Positions 57,421 to 64,000 of a stretch of 64,000 nucleotides of DNA are shown piece by piece (the first letter of the stretch is position 1; each line of letters starts with the position of its first letter). A program made the translations under genes and the position numbers. The DNA comes from Saprospirales bacterium (lineage in GTDB: Bacteria; Bacteroidota; Bacteroidia; Chitinophagales; JADIYW01): positions 248,001 to 312,000 of the forward strand of contig JADJSS010000007.1 in the NCBI GenBank assembly GCA_016711605.1, given 5' to 3'. Under the pieces are notes generated by a model, which worked only from the letters and a program-made list of their open reading frames with translations, had not been told where the DNA came from and ran no database searches.

Positions 57421-57775
57421 TGGGGTTTTGTGAGTCAGTGTTTGATCCCATTTGTATGAACTTGCCATTTGGACTCTAAAATTTCTTTAGTTTATAAGAA
57501 ATATGACATCGCAAATTGCTTCATTAAGCAATTTAATGTTTTACACATGAAATTGTTTGGAGAGCACTGCTAAATTTTCTAATTCAGGATGTCTTATTAT
57601 TTGTGCATTAGTCATGTCACCAGCATATCTAATATTACAACAGAATCCAATATCGTTCGCGGCAAATTTGTGGTTTGAAAATATGGAAAGTTGGTTTGTG
57701 ATGTAAATATACAAATGAAATAAAGAAAGACGTTTATCAAACATGAGTATCGCAAGTTAATTTTTTAGACCATGA

Positions 57776-57991
57776 TTATAAAAATTTTTGAAAAAAATAA
57801 AAATATAATCCAAGTATAGAAAACAAAACAAAAACAACTGCTATAAAAACATGGCTTTGCGCAATTACTGTATAAGAGTCATGTAATTGTATGTCTATGG
57901 TTTCGTTTGTTGGAATGAAAGAAAAAGCAAAAAATAATATTGCTGGAATTAATAACAGTAAAAATGGTTTCTCCTTAATCTTCTCAATCAT
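57776..57991 (-). CDS. Small two-TM protein resembling a cytochrome oxidase subunit I segment
   Basis: 71 residues from ATG 57991 (three codons after an in-frame alternative at 58000). TM1 about 10-25, TM2 about 45-68. The loop and second helix, DIQLHDSYTVIAQSHVFIAVVFVLF, resemble the LHDTYYVVAHFHYVL helix of heme-copper oxidase subunit I, but only this short part is present and the two heme/copper His positions read Gln and Ser-His. Function unknown. Confidence 0.5.
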   Translation of the reverse strand: MIEKIKEKPFLLLLIPAILFFAFSFIPTNETIDIQLHDSYTVIAQSHVFIAVVFVLFSILGLYFYFFQKFL

Positions 57992-58023
57992 AAAAATCAC
58001 TTAAATCTGTGTTCCATCAGCGA

Positions 58024-58620
58024 TTACTCATTTTCAGCTACCACTTCTTGTACTTCAGGAACGAAGCGTTTCAGTAAGTTTTCGATGCCTTGTTTTAATG
58101 TAACTGTTGATGATGGACAACCACTGCAAGAACCTTGTAATTGAAGCGTTAGTTTTCCGTCTTCAAATTTTACGAAAGAGATATTTCCACCATCCATTTC
58201 TACAGCTGGTTTCACATATTTATCGAGCGCGCCTTTGATGCGAATTTCAACATCGCTGTCATCTTCGCTTACTTCATTGGTTGCTGTTTTAGTTGGTTTC
58301 ACGAATTTTTCATTCAGAATAATTCCACCATCATCAATATATTTTTTCAGAAAATCTTTAATTGGAATCATGATTTCTGTCCACAATAATTCTTCTTGTT
58401 TGGTGATGGTCACAAAATTATTGGTGATAAAAACATTGGTTACGCCATCAAAATCAAACAATGCTTTTGCCAAAGGCGCGTTTTCTGTTTCTTCAACCGA
58501 TTGAAATTCTACCATATCATTCAGTAATAACGCTTTGTTCGTTACAAATTTCAAGGTATTCGGATTTGGTGTTGATTCTGTATAAATCATCACTGGTATT
58601 TGTGTAGTTGTATTTTCCAT
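58024..58620 (-). CDS. NifU/Nfu-type Fe-S scaffold protein
   Basis: 198 residues. N-terminal Nfu_N domain (ESTPNPNTLKFVTNKALL), then the NifU C-terminal domain VKPAVEMDGGNISFVKFEDGKLTLQLQGSCSGCPSSTVTLKQGIE with the CxxC that carries the cluster. It delivers Fe-S clusters to apoproteins, plausibly including the sulfite reductase nearby. A heptamer array immediately precedes the ATG. Confidence 0.9.
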   Translation of the reverse strand: MENTTTQIPVMIYTESTPNPNTLKFVTNKALLLNDMVEFQSVEETENAPLAKALFDFDGVTNVFITNNFVTITKQEELLWTEIMIPIKDFLKKYIDDGGIILNEKFVKPTKTATNEVSEDDSDVEIRIKGALDKYVKPAVEMDGGNISFVKFEDGKLTLQLQGSCSGCPSSTVTLKQGIENLLKRFVPEVQEVVAENE

Positions 58621-58622
58621 GT

Positions 58623-58650
58623 TTAAGTATTAAGTAATAAGTGGTAAGTT
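58623..58650. repeat. Heptamer array before nfu, 4 units (TTAAGTA)
   Basis: TTAAGTA, TTAAGTA, ATAAGTG, GTAAGTT. It starts 2 nt upstream of the - strand ATG. Similar in sequence to 2246-2273. Confidence 0.6.
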
Positions 58651-58777
58651 TTTCTTTTTATAACGTTTAATTGGTGTGCTAAGTTCAAAATAATTTTTCT
58701 CAGATTTCGCAAATTTCCGCAGAATAATTTTCTCACAGATTGCACTGATTTTCACAAAACTATAAAAATCATCTTAA

Positions 58778-59542
58778 TCATTTAATCTGCGGTCGATGCG
58801 TAATTGTTGCAGTGGCTTGTGCGGTTGGTAAAATAAAAATTTCTTCGATGTTGACATGTGCTGGTTGTGTTGCCATAAAATAAATACTATTGGCTACATC
58901 TTCTGCTTGTAGTGGTAAATAACCTTCGTAAACTGCATTTGCTTTTTCTTCATCACCTTTAAATCGCACTAAAGAAAATTCTGTTTCTGCTGCACCAGGA
59001 CTGATTACTGAAACCTTAATATTGTGTGCCACCAAATCAATTCGTGCACTGCGCGAAATAGAACGAACCGCATGTTTGGTACCGCAATACACATTTCCAC
59101 CACCATAACTTTCCCAACCTGCTAACGATGAAACATTAATGATGTGACCTTGATTACGAGTGATCATCAATGGTGAAACTTCTCGCATCATGTATAATAA
59201 ACCTTTGATGTTGGTGTCTATCATTTGTTCCCAATCATCGTAAACACCATCTTGAATTGGACCACGACCTGCTGCCAAACCTGCATTATTTAACAACACA
59301 TCAATCTGTTTCCAATCTTCGTTTAAAGATGAAATCGCATGTTGTACTTCATTCAAATTTCGAACATCAAAACACAAACTCAGCACTTCTATATTATACA
59401 TTGATTTTAATTCGGTTTCTAATTTTTCTAAACGTTCTTTTCTTCGTCCAGTAATAATTAAATTCCAGCCATTTTTAGCAAAAAGTCGAGCCGACGCTTC
59501 ACCAAAACCTGCAGTAGCACCTGTAATTAAAATTGTTTTCAT
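58778..59542 (-). CDS. SDR-family oxidoreductase (YdfG-like)
   Basis: 254 residues: TGATAGFGEASARLFAKNG (NADP loop), LNNAGLAAGRGP, INVSSLAGWESYGGGNVYCGTKHAV (Ser, Tyr, Lys of the triad) and the SPGAAETEFSLVRF region. Resembles NADP-dependent 3-hydroxy acid/serine dehydrogenases. Monocistronic. Confidence 0.87.
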   Translation of the reverse strand: MKTILITGATAGFGEASARLFAKNGWNLIITGRRKERLEKLETELKSMYNIEVLSLCFDVRNLNEVQHAISSLNEDWKQIDVLLNNAGLAAGRGPIQDGVYDDWEQMIDTNIKGLLYMMREVSPLMITRNQGHIINVSSLAGWESYGGGNVYCGTKHAVRSISRSARIDLVAHNIKVSVISPGAAETEFSLVRFKGDEEKANAVYEGYLPLQAEDVANSIYFMATQPAHVNIEEIFILPTAQATATITHRPQIK

Positions 59543-59584
59543 TTGTACGCAAAAGTACGAATTAACTTAGTATTTTTATTTTCT

Positions 59585-59612
59585 ATTGACTAATCTCTAC
59601 TGACCAATGACC
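59585..59612. repeat. Heptamer array overlapping the mazG start, 4 units
   Basis: ATTGACT, AATCTCT, ACTGACC, AATGACC; the last unit contains the ATG at 59607. Degenerate version of the ATTGACT array before dusB. Confidence 0.5.
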
Positions 59613-59933
59613 ATACAAGAAGCACAACAAACGATAGATAAATGGATAAATACGACTGGTGTTCGCTATTTTAATGAATTGACCAATATGGCGATTTTAA
59701 CAGAAGAAGTTGGTGAAGTAGCGCGAATTATATCGAGAAAATATGGCGAGCAATCGTTTAAAGAATCTGATAAAGACAAAGATTTAAGCGATGAGTTGGC
59801 TGATGTATTATTTGTGTTGATGTGCATTGCTAATCAAACAGGCATTGATTTAACAGAAGCACTTCAAAAAAATCTCGATAAAAAAACCAAAAGAGATACT
59901 GAAAGACATCAGAATAATGAAAAGTTAAAATAA
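59607..59933 (+). CDS. MazG-like nucleotide pyrophosphohydrolase
   Basis: 108 residues of one MazG domain: AILTEEVGEVARIISRKYGEQ (ExxE metal site), DKDLSDELADVLFVLMCIANQTGIDL (ExxD metal site). Hydrolyses NTPs/dNTPs to monophosphates, a house-cleaning role. It begins an operon with the SRPBCC protein 32 nt downstream. Confidence 0.88.
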   Translation: MTIQEAQQTIDKWINTTGVRYFNELTNMAILTEEVGEVARIISRKYGEQSFKESDKDKDLSDELADVLFVLMCIANQTGIDLTEALQKNLDKKTKRDTERHQNNEKLK

Positions 59934-59965
59934 ATTCGCTATTTTTAATATCTAAAACAAACATT

Positions 59966-60562
59966 ATGAGTTTATTAAAGAAATTATTACTTGGCTTGTT
60001 GGTGCTCGTTGTAGCAGCAGTTGGCAGCACATTTTTTATGGATGATAACTTTAGAGTTAGCCATACGCAAGTGGTGAAAGCTACACCAGAAGCAGTTTTT
60101 AATCAGATAAACACGATTAAAAACTGGAACAATTGGTCGTATTGGAACACATTGGATCCGGAAATGAAAACTACCTACAACGATATTCCGTCTGGCGTTG
60201 GTGCTGGCGATTCTTGGACGAGCGAGAAAAAAGATGTTGGAAATGGCTCAATGATTATTAAAGAATCTACACCAAATACTTACATTTCTTTCAATTTGGA
60301 TTTTGCTGGTGAAGGCAAGGCATTTTCAGAATATATACTAAAACCGGTTGATGGTGGAACTGAAGTTATAACTGGTTTTAACATGGATACAAAAGGAATT
60401 ATGATGAAATTAATGTCGAGAACATTAATGAAAAGAGGCATGACAAAAGCATTTGAAGCAAGCATGACTGCTTTAGATAAATATTTACAGGCAAATCCTA
60501 CGGTTGCTGCTCCAATAGTAATTGCAGATTCAACTGTAATAAAAACGGATTCACTTAAATAA
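59966..60562 (+). CDS. SRPBCC/polyketide-cyclase-like protein with N-terminal TM
   Basis: 198 residues. TM/signal anchor (residues 4-22), then a START-like fold: VVKATPEAVFNQINTIKNWNNWSYWNTLDPEM and YILKPVDGGTEVITGFNMD. It probably binds a hydrophobic ligand; the ligand is unknown. Followed by a terminator. Confidence 0.78.
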   Translation: MSLLKKLLLGLLVLVVAAVGSTFFMDDNFRVSHTQVVKATPEAVFNQINTIKNWNNWSYWNTLDPEMKTTYNDIPSGVGAGDSWTSEKKDVGNGSMIIKESTPNTYISFNLDFAGEGKAFSEYILKPVDGGTEVITGFNMDTKGIMMKLMSRTLMKRGMTKAFEASMTALDKYLQANPTVAAPIVIADSTVIKTDSLK

Positions 60563-60620
60563 AATTCGGACTATTTGTCGTTATATTAAATTAAATTCGG
60601 ACTATTTGTCCGAATTTTTT
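60562..60620 (+). terminator. Terminator with duplicated 5' arm
   Basis: Stem AAATTCGGAC / GTCCGAATTT with TATTT loop at 60593-60617, then T3. An exact 18-bp copy of its 5' arm and loop (AAATTCGGACTATTTGTC) stands at 60562-60579, overlapping the last base of the SRPBCC stop codon. Confidence 0.8.
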
Positions 60621-60717
60621 ATTTAAATCTGTTGGTTTGGCTGGAAAACTGAGTTGGTATATGCTTTGTAAAATCTCATTTGTATTAAAAATTTATCACA
60701 ATAAAAAAATAAACAAT

Positions 60718-61173
60718 ATGAGAACATTAGTAAAAGCACAATGTGGCGCACCAGCAAGCAACCGATTTTTCTTTGATGATTTATTCGGCAAAGATGTATT
60801 CGATTTCAATCCAAACAATTTTGGAAAATCAACTGTTCCTTCTGTAAATGTGAAAGAAGACGACACAAAATTTGTGTTAGAAGTAGCAGCACCTGGTTTG
60901 CAAAAAGAAAATTTTAAAGTTGAATTAGAAGACAATTTATTGACAATTTCTGCTGAACAAAAAAGCGAAAACACAGAAAGCGACGAAAAAGCAAAATTCA
61001 CACGCAAAGAATTTTCGTATTCAGCGTTTAAAAGAAGTTTTACGCTAGACGAAGAAACGGTTGACGCTGAAAACATCGAAGCGAAATACGAAAACGGAAT
61101 TTTGAATATTTCAATTCCGAAAAAAGTAAAAACTGAAGAAGTTAAAAAAACAAAAGTGGTTTCGGTTTTGTAA
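60718..61173 (+). CDS. Hsp20/alpha-crystallin small heat-shock protein
   Basis: 151 residues. PSVNVKEDDTKFVLEVAAPGLQKENFKVELEDNLLTISAEQ and NIEAKYENGILNISIPKK (with the GIL motif variant NGILNI) define the alpha-crystallin domain. ATP-independent holdase. The frame is open from 60637, but ATG 60718 (MRTLVKAQ) is the proper start. Followed by a strong bidirectional terminator. Confidence 0.92.
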   Translation: MRTLVKAQCGAPASNRFFFDDLFGKDVFDFNPNNFGKSTVPSVNVKEDDTKFVLEVAAPGLQKENFKVELEDNLLTISAEQKSENTESDEKAKFTRKEFSYSAFKRSFTLDEETVDAENIEAKYENGILNISIPKKVKTEEVKKTKVVSVL

Positions 61174-61195
61174 ATAATGAAGTTGATTAACAAGA

Positions 61196-61223
61196 AAATG
61201 CATCGCTTTCGCGATGCATTTTT
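61196..61223. terminator. Bidirectional intrinsic terminator
   Basis: Perfect stem AATGCATCGC / GCGATGCATT with a TTTC loop, flanked by A4 and T5. Separates the converging hsp20 and TPR genes. Confidence 0.9.
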
Positions 61224-61245
61224 GATTTTTAATAAAGAAAGAAAA

Positions 61246-62373
61246 TTAATTATCGATTTTCTTTTTCAATTTTGCTGCTCTGTCTTTATCTATTGGCAAT
61301 AATTCAGTATATACTTTTCGAGCACTTTCTTTATCACCTTGGTTTACATACGTTAATCCTAAATAATAACGAGCCAATGATGCTTCACTATCTTTTGCAA
61401 TTGCTTTTTTTAATGTACTAACTGCCTTTGTGTTTTCTTCTAATTTATAATAAGCATAACCTAATTCAGTTAAAACATCAGATTTGCTACCATCTAATTT
61501 TACAGCAGATTGCAAGGCATTTCGTGCTTTTGTATAATCTTCTTTATCATTATAACACCAACCTAAATGATAGTATACTAATTCGTCTTCTTTATCATAT
61601 ACTATTCCTTTTTCGTACCAATCAATAGCATTGTCAACATCTTTTGTATCTGAATAGTAATAGATATCAGCAATATTGAAATAATAAATGGCATCTTCTG
61701 GTGCTAGGTCTACTGCTTTTTTATAATGATAAATGGCCTTTGAATTGTTTTTTAGTTTGGAATAGCAATATCCTAATTCATTATAGGTTTCAGCACTTTT
61801 CGGATCAACATCAATAGATTTTAATAATTTTTTTTCTGCTATATCATATTCTTTTTGTTCGTTGTAAATCCAACCCATAGAATAATAAATATCACCATTT
61901 TCTTCATCTAACAATAAATATTTTTTGTAGTAGGTTAGTGCATCATCATAATCACCATTTTTTTTATAGGAATCAGCCAATCCTTTAATTGCTATTTTAT
62001 TTTTTGAATTTATAGTGTAAGCAGCTTCATATTCGCCAATTGCATTTTTGTAACTTCCTTTTTTTCGATATGCATAACCAGATTCATTGTACAAGCGTTC
62101 GTCTTTTGAATCCAATAACAAACCTTTGTTTACATAAATAATTGCAGTATCATAGACTTCTAAATCATTATAAAGCCAGGCAATTTGGTAAATTGTTTCT
62201 TCATTTTTAGGGTTGAGTTTTAATGCTTTTAAATATGAATTTAATGATGCTCTATAATCTTCAGCTTCTTTAAATGATTTTGCTTTCTCAATCCATTTTT
62301 TTTCATCCGTTGTTTGTGCAAACACACCAAACGTACTTACGCAGAGCAACGCAATTAGAAATACTTTTTGCAT
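61246..62373 (-). CDS. Exported TPR-repeat protein
   Basis: 375 residues: signal peptide (MQKVFLIALLCVSTFGVFAQ), then about nine TPR units of 34-37 residues throughout, e.g. AETYNELGYCYSKLKNNSKAIYHYKKAV and ADSYKKNGDYDDALTYYKKYL. A periplasmic scaffold. No other domain. Divergent from the ligase gene. Confidence 0.8.
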   Translation of the reverse strand: MQKVFLIALLCVSTFGVFAQTTDEKKWIEKAKSFKEAEDYRASLNSYLKALKLNPKNEETIYQIAWLYNDLEVYDTAIIYVNKGLLLDSKDERLYNESGYAYRKKGSYKNAIGEYEAAYTINSKNKIAIKGLADSYKKNGDYDDALTYYKKYLLLDEENGDIYYSMGWIYNEQKEYDIAEKKLLKSIDVDPKSAETYNELGYCYSKLKNNSKAIYHYKKAVDLAPEDAIYYFNIADIYYYSDTKDVDNAIDWYEKGIVYDKEDELVYYHLGWCYNDKEDYTKARNALQSAVKLDGSKSDVLTELGYAYYKLEENTKAVSTLKKAIAKDSEASLARYYLGLTYVNQGDKESARKVYTELLPIDKDRAAKLKKKIDN

Positions 62374-62490
62374 GGTTTTAATAGTTTTATTTAATTAAAG
62401 ATAAATCTTCTATTGTAAAACTGCCAAAAAAAATGGATTTTCTTTTTATATTAGTTGCACCTAAAATTACAAATCGAAAATTAAATCAAT

Positions 62491-64000
62491 ATGATTATTC
62501 AAACACCATTAGAAAAACTATATAACTGGACAGCTAAGCAACCAGAAAAAACTTTTTTACGCCAACCGTTTAATGGTGAATGGCTACATTTTTCTTGGAA
62601 AAAATCCGAAGATGAAGTTCGCAGAATGGCTGCCTATTTACGTTCCTTAAATTTGCCACCACAAAGTAAAGTTGCCATTATTTCTAAAAATTGTGCTCAT
62701 TGGATTTTAGCTGATTTAGCTATAATGATGGCTGGTCATATTTCAGTACCATTGTATCCAACAATTCCTGCTGATTTGATTCGTTACTGCTTAGAACATT
62801 GCGATGCAAAAGTAGCATTTATAGGAAAACTAGACGATTGGAGCAAACAACGCAGCGGTTTGCCTGACCATATAAAAGGAATTTCATTTCCACTTTGGAC
62901 AGAACCTGGTTATGAAAACTGGAACAATATAATTGCCAAAACAGAACCATTTACAGAAAACTACGTTCCAAAACCTTCAGATATTGCTACTATTATTTAT
63001 ACTTCTGGAACTACAGGTTTACCAAAAGGTGTAGTGCAAACGGTGAATGCTTTTTCGTATGCAGCTTGTTGGGCACTGAACGAAATGAAAGATTTATCAG
63101 AAGGAGAACGCTTCTTTTCATATCTGCCTTTATCGCATATTGCAGAAAGAATGTTGGTAGAAATGGGTGGCATTTATTGTGGTGCAACTATTTCTTTTGC
63201 AGAATCATTAGATTCATTTCCAGCAAATTTAAAAGATACAAAACCTACGGTTTTCTTGGCTGTACCACGTATTTGGACGAAATTCCAAATGGGAATTTTA
63301 GGAAAAATGCCACAATCACGATTAAATATTTTATTGAAAATTCCAATAATTAATGGTGTTATCAAGAAAAAAATTAAAGAAGGTCTTGGTTTAGATCAAG
63401 CGAAATATTTATTAACTGGTGCCGCACCAATGCCTGTTGCTGCTATAAATTGGTTTGAAAAAATTGACTTCATAATTTGTGAAGCATACGCAATGACAGA
63501 AAATTGCGCATACTCACATTTAACCAGAAAAGAAAACAGAAAACCAGGCAGCGTAGGCACGCCAATGCCAAACTGCGAAGTTCGCCTTGCTGAAGATGGC
63601 GAAATACAAGTGAAAAGCGAATGCACGATGTTGGAATATTACAACGAACCAGAAAAAACTAAAGAAGCTATAACAGAAGATGGTTTTTTACGAACTGGCG
63701 ATGAAGGCAAAATTGATGCAAATGGTTTCTTAAAAATTACTGGTAGAATAAAAGATATTTTTAAAACCGACAAAGGTAAATATGTGGCGCCAGCACCTAT
63801 TGAATTAGAATTATCAAAAAATACTTTTATTGAGCAAGTGTGCGTAGTTGGTGCAAACTTACCGCAAACAATCGCTTTAGTGGTGCTTTCTGCTGATGGA
63901 AAAAATGAAGACAAAGAACAATTAACCAGCAGTTTAGTAGAAACCGTTACCGAAATAAACAAAACTTTGGACAAACATGAACGCATCAAAAAAGTAGTAG
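62491..64000 (+). CDS. AMP-forming long-chain acyl-CoA ligase, 3' end beyond window
   Basis: 503 codons from ATG 62491, open to the window edge. IIYTSGTTGLPKGVVQT, YLPLSHIAERMLVEMGG, CEAYAMTENCAYSHL and LRTGDEGKIDANGFLKITGRIKDIFKTDKGKY match the paralogue at 20299 in order and spacing. Activates fatty acids to acyl-CoA. Lies 117 nt from the divergent TPR gene. Confidence 0.88.
   Translation, partial: MIIQTPLEKLYNWTAKQPEKTFLRQPFNGEWLHFSWKKSEDEVRRMAAYLRSLNLPPQSKVAIISKNCAHWILADLAIMMAGHISVPLYPTIPADLIRYCLEHCDAKVAFIGKLDDWSKQRSGLPDHIKGISFPLWTEPGYENWNNIIAKTEPFTENYVPKPSDIATIIYTSGTTGLPKGVVQTVNAFSYAACWALNEMKDLSEGERFFSYLPLSHIAERMLVEMGGIYCGATISFAESLDSFPANLKDTKPTVFLAVPRIWTKFQMGILGKMPQSRLNILLKIPIINGVIKKKIKEGLGLDQAKYLLTGAAPMPVAAINWFEKIDFIICEAYAMTENCAYSHLTRKENRKPGSVGTPMPNCEVRLAEDGEIQVKSECTMLEYYNEPEKTKEAITEDGFLRTGDEGKIDANGFLKITGRIKDIFKTDKGKYVAPAPIELELSKNTFIEQVCVVGANLPQTIALVVLSADGKNEDKEQLTSSLVETVTEINKTLDKHERIKKVV

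Larger units (their letters stand above)
57314..57775. other. About 460-nt intergenic region
   Basis: No convincing gene. It holds the leader promoter, a heptamer array at 57393-57420, and AT-rich sequence. A 67-codon frame on the - strand (57541-57744) ends YAGDMTNAQIIRHPELENLAVLSKQF, which vaguely recalls the C-terminus of PIN-like DUF5615 toxins; it may be a decayed remnant. Confidence 0.35.

Noticed and set aside
57541..57744. 67-codon - strand frame as a real gene
   Set aside because: No plausible start context or N-terminal domain; only a faint likeness to DUF5615 at its end. Described as a possible remnant.
20299..64000. The two acyl-CoA ligases as ends of a recent 42-kb duplication
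   Set aside because: They are clearly related but diverged along their length, and their flanking genes differ.

Overview
The window is low-GC bacterial chromosome and looks like a member of the Bacteroidota, probably Chitinophagales/Saprospirales-like. This rests on the gene families (DUF4175, TIGR02757, eukaryote-type GSII glutamine synthetase, lipoproteins with a Cys after a short signal), on promoters resembling the Bacteroidota TTTG/TAnnTTTG type, and on the near absence of Shine-Dalgarno sequences. There is no integrated phage, IS element, rRNA or CRISPR array. One tRNA gene (Asn) is present. The content is mostly housekeeping, envelope and polysaccharide genes in short operons on both strands.

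Layout. 0-5 kb: tail of a sugar aminotransferase, a GT39-like membrane protein, a GH1 glycosidase and a PhoD-like lipoprotein. 5-15 kb: uvrA plus a nuclease, an ECF sigma factor, cdsA, a CPBP protease, dusB and an oligopeptide-binding lipoprotein. 15-24 kb: DUF4175, an RsbW-like kinase, an acyl-CoA ligase, a PagL-like barrel, a GNAT enzyme and tag. 24-33 kb: a SpoU methyltransferase, an RluA pseudouridine synthase, a sulfotransferase, a GT2, a transsulfuration enzyme and TIGR02757. 33-48 kb: PhyH, a TPR membrane protein, tRNA-Asn, a PfkB kinase, a vanadium haloperoxidase-like lipoprotein, DUF937/OmpA, a TauD enzyme, a BASS transporter, glnA and a GT2/methyltransferase pair. 48-54 kb: DUF4132, dienelactone hydrolase and GT39. 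53-57 kb: a sulfite reductase/siroheme operon with a toxin-antitoxin pair inside it. 57-64 kb: nfu, SDR, MazG, Hsp20, a TPR protein and a second acyl-CoA ligase.

Main discovery. Two unlinked sulfur genes, the transsulfuration PLP enzyme (28.7 kb, + strand) and sulfite reductase (57.1 kb, - strand), are each preceded by the same device. It consists of a 15-16 codon ORF with three consecutive Cys codons (MKTTKKYTFSCCCYK and MKKLVKLYNCCCSFLQ), a short segment immediately after its stop codon, and an intrinsic terminator whose first arm can pair either with that segment or with the second arm. This reads as a cysteine-responsive, translation-coupled transcription attenuator controlling a small cysteine regulon.

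Two further global signals. First, about thirteen short arrays with a 7-bp period, nearly all four units (28 bp) long but each with a different unit, lie just upstream of start codons or inside ORFs (uvrA, the SpoU gene, the siroheme dehydrogenase gene). Second, eight genes are interrupted by ten single-base losses. Each is repaired by adding one base to a homopolymer, usually A/T of 4-7 nt, which points to residual long-read sequencing error rather than genuine decay.
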